In this document: piece by piece, positions 63,927 to 64,000 of the stretch
How positions within the stretch are numbered: position 1 is the first letter of the stretch
Layout: every line of letters starts with the position of its first letter
Source of the DNA: Marinagarivorans sp.
GTDB lineage: Bacteria; Pseudomonadota; Gammaproteobacteria; Pseudomonadales; Cellvibrionaceae
Length of the DNA stretch: 64,000 nucleotides
Assembly (NCBI GenBank): GCA_028281865.1
Contig: JANQJB010000123.1
Coordinates: 1-64,000, forward strand
Reading direction: 5' to 3'
Program-made: the position numbers and the translations under genes
Notes under the pieces: generated by a model
Databases searched by the model: none
Told to the model about the DNA's origin: nothing
The model's input: only the letters and a program-made list of their open reading frames with translations

Positions 63927-64000
63927 ATGCAATCACAGCTCATATTAAGCGTTATCAGCGATGACAAACCCGGGGTCGTAGAGGCAATTGCTGATATTGT
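63927..64000 (+). CDS. GcvR-like ACT-domain regulator, N-terminal fragment cut by the window edge
   Basis: Only the first 24 codons are inside the window. They read MQSQLILSVISDDKPGVVEAIA, the opening of an ACT domain as in the glycine cleavage transcriptional repressor GcvR. TAAGGG precedes the ATG by 6 nt. The rest continues past 64000, so the assignment is tentative. Confidence 0.7.
   Translation, partial: MQSQLILSVISDDKPGVVEAIADI

Overview
The window looks like chromosomal DNA of a marine, polysaccharide-degrading gammaproteobacterium, most likely a Cellvibrionaceae relative (Teredinibacter/Saccharophagus/Cellvibrio group). That placement is an inference. It rests on three lipoproteins with long poly-serine linkers, a GH10 xylanase, a malectin-like domain, a large TonB receptor, an Rnf/Rsx operon, and housekeeping genes of gammaproteobacterial type (epmC, rsmC, nfuA, nhaB, sohB, pdxB). 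No phage, IS transposase, CRISPR array or rRNA operon was seen.

Layout. 1-575: four tandem copies of a ~138-bp unit, each carrying only the 5' third of a tRNA-Arg-like gene, downstream of an intact tRNA-Pro(UGG). 0.8-6.0 kb: folD, rsuA, rsmC (+), then an alpha/beta hydrolase-rhodanese fusion and trmH (-). 6.8-14.3 kb: a DAHP synthase, a CPBP protease, nfuA, a DUF2970 protein, a 41-residue membrane peptide, cysI and a DUF934 gene. 14.5-22.3 kb: a CPA2 antiporter, then a minus-strand cluster (free-standing ChpA-like N-terminal protein, nudC, membrane protein, sohB), then nhaB. 22.6-27.3 kb: a malectin-like poly-Ser lipoprotein and three tandem AraC-family paralogs, one carrying a premature stop and an early frameshift. 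27.5-31.5 kb: sbcB, dcd, apbC, with a ~345-bp duplication of palindromic elements between dcd and apbC. 31.7-39.2 kb: metG and the complete rsxABCDGE operon, closed by another large palindromic element. 39.5-42.6 kb: a TonB receptor. 43-44.5 kb: an orphan ParA with upstream direct repeats, and arsC.

The accessory stretch, 44.7-57.2 kb, holds a MarR-controlled cassette (35-bp double operator, membrane protein, MarR, membrane-anchored GH10 enzyme), a DUF1592-type cytochrome lipoprotein with an embedded carbohydrate-binding-like domain and its DUF1552 partner, an N2227-like methyltransferase, a beta-propeller-like lipoprotein, and a cytochrome-ThuA lipoprotein. From 57.4 kb to the end are housekeeping genes (rRNA-type methyltransferase, ATP-NAD kinase family, pdxB, epmC, tusA, yheU-like, start of a gcvR-like gene).

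The most unusual material is non-coding: the truncated-tRNA array, and the family of palindromic elements at 29.7-30.4 and 39.3 kb. Those elements share a core signature and show paired stem substitutions between copies. Among proteins, the poly-Ser cytochrome/ThuA/DUF1592/DUF1552 set is the best candidate for a poorly described extracytoplasmic redox system linked to polysaccharide use.
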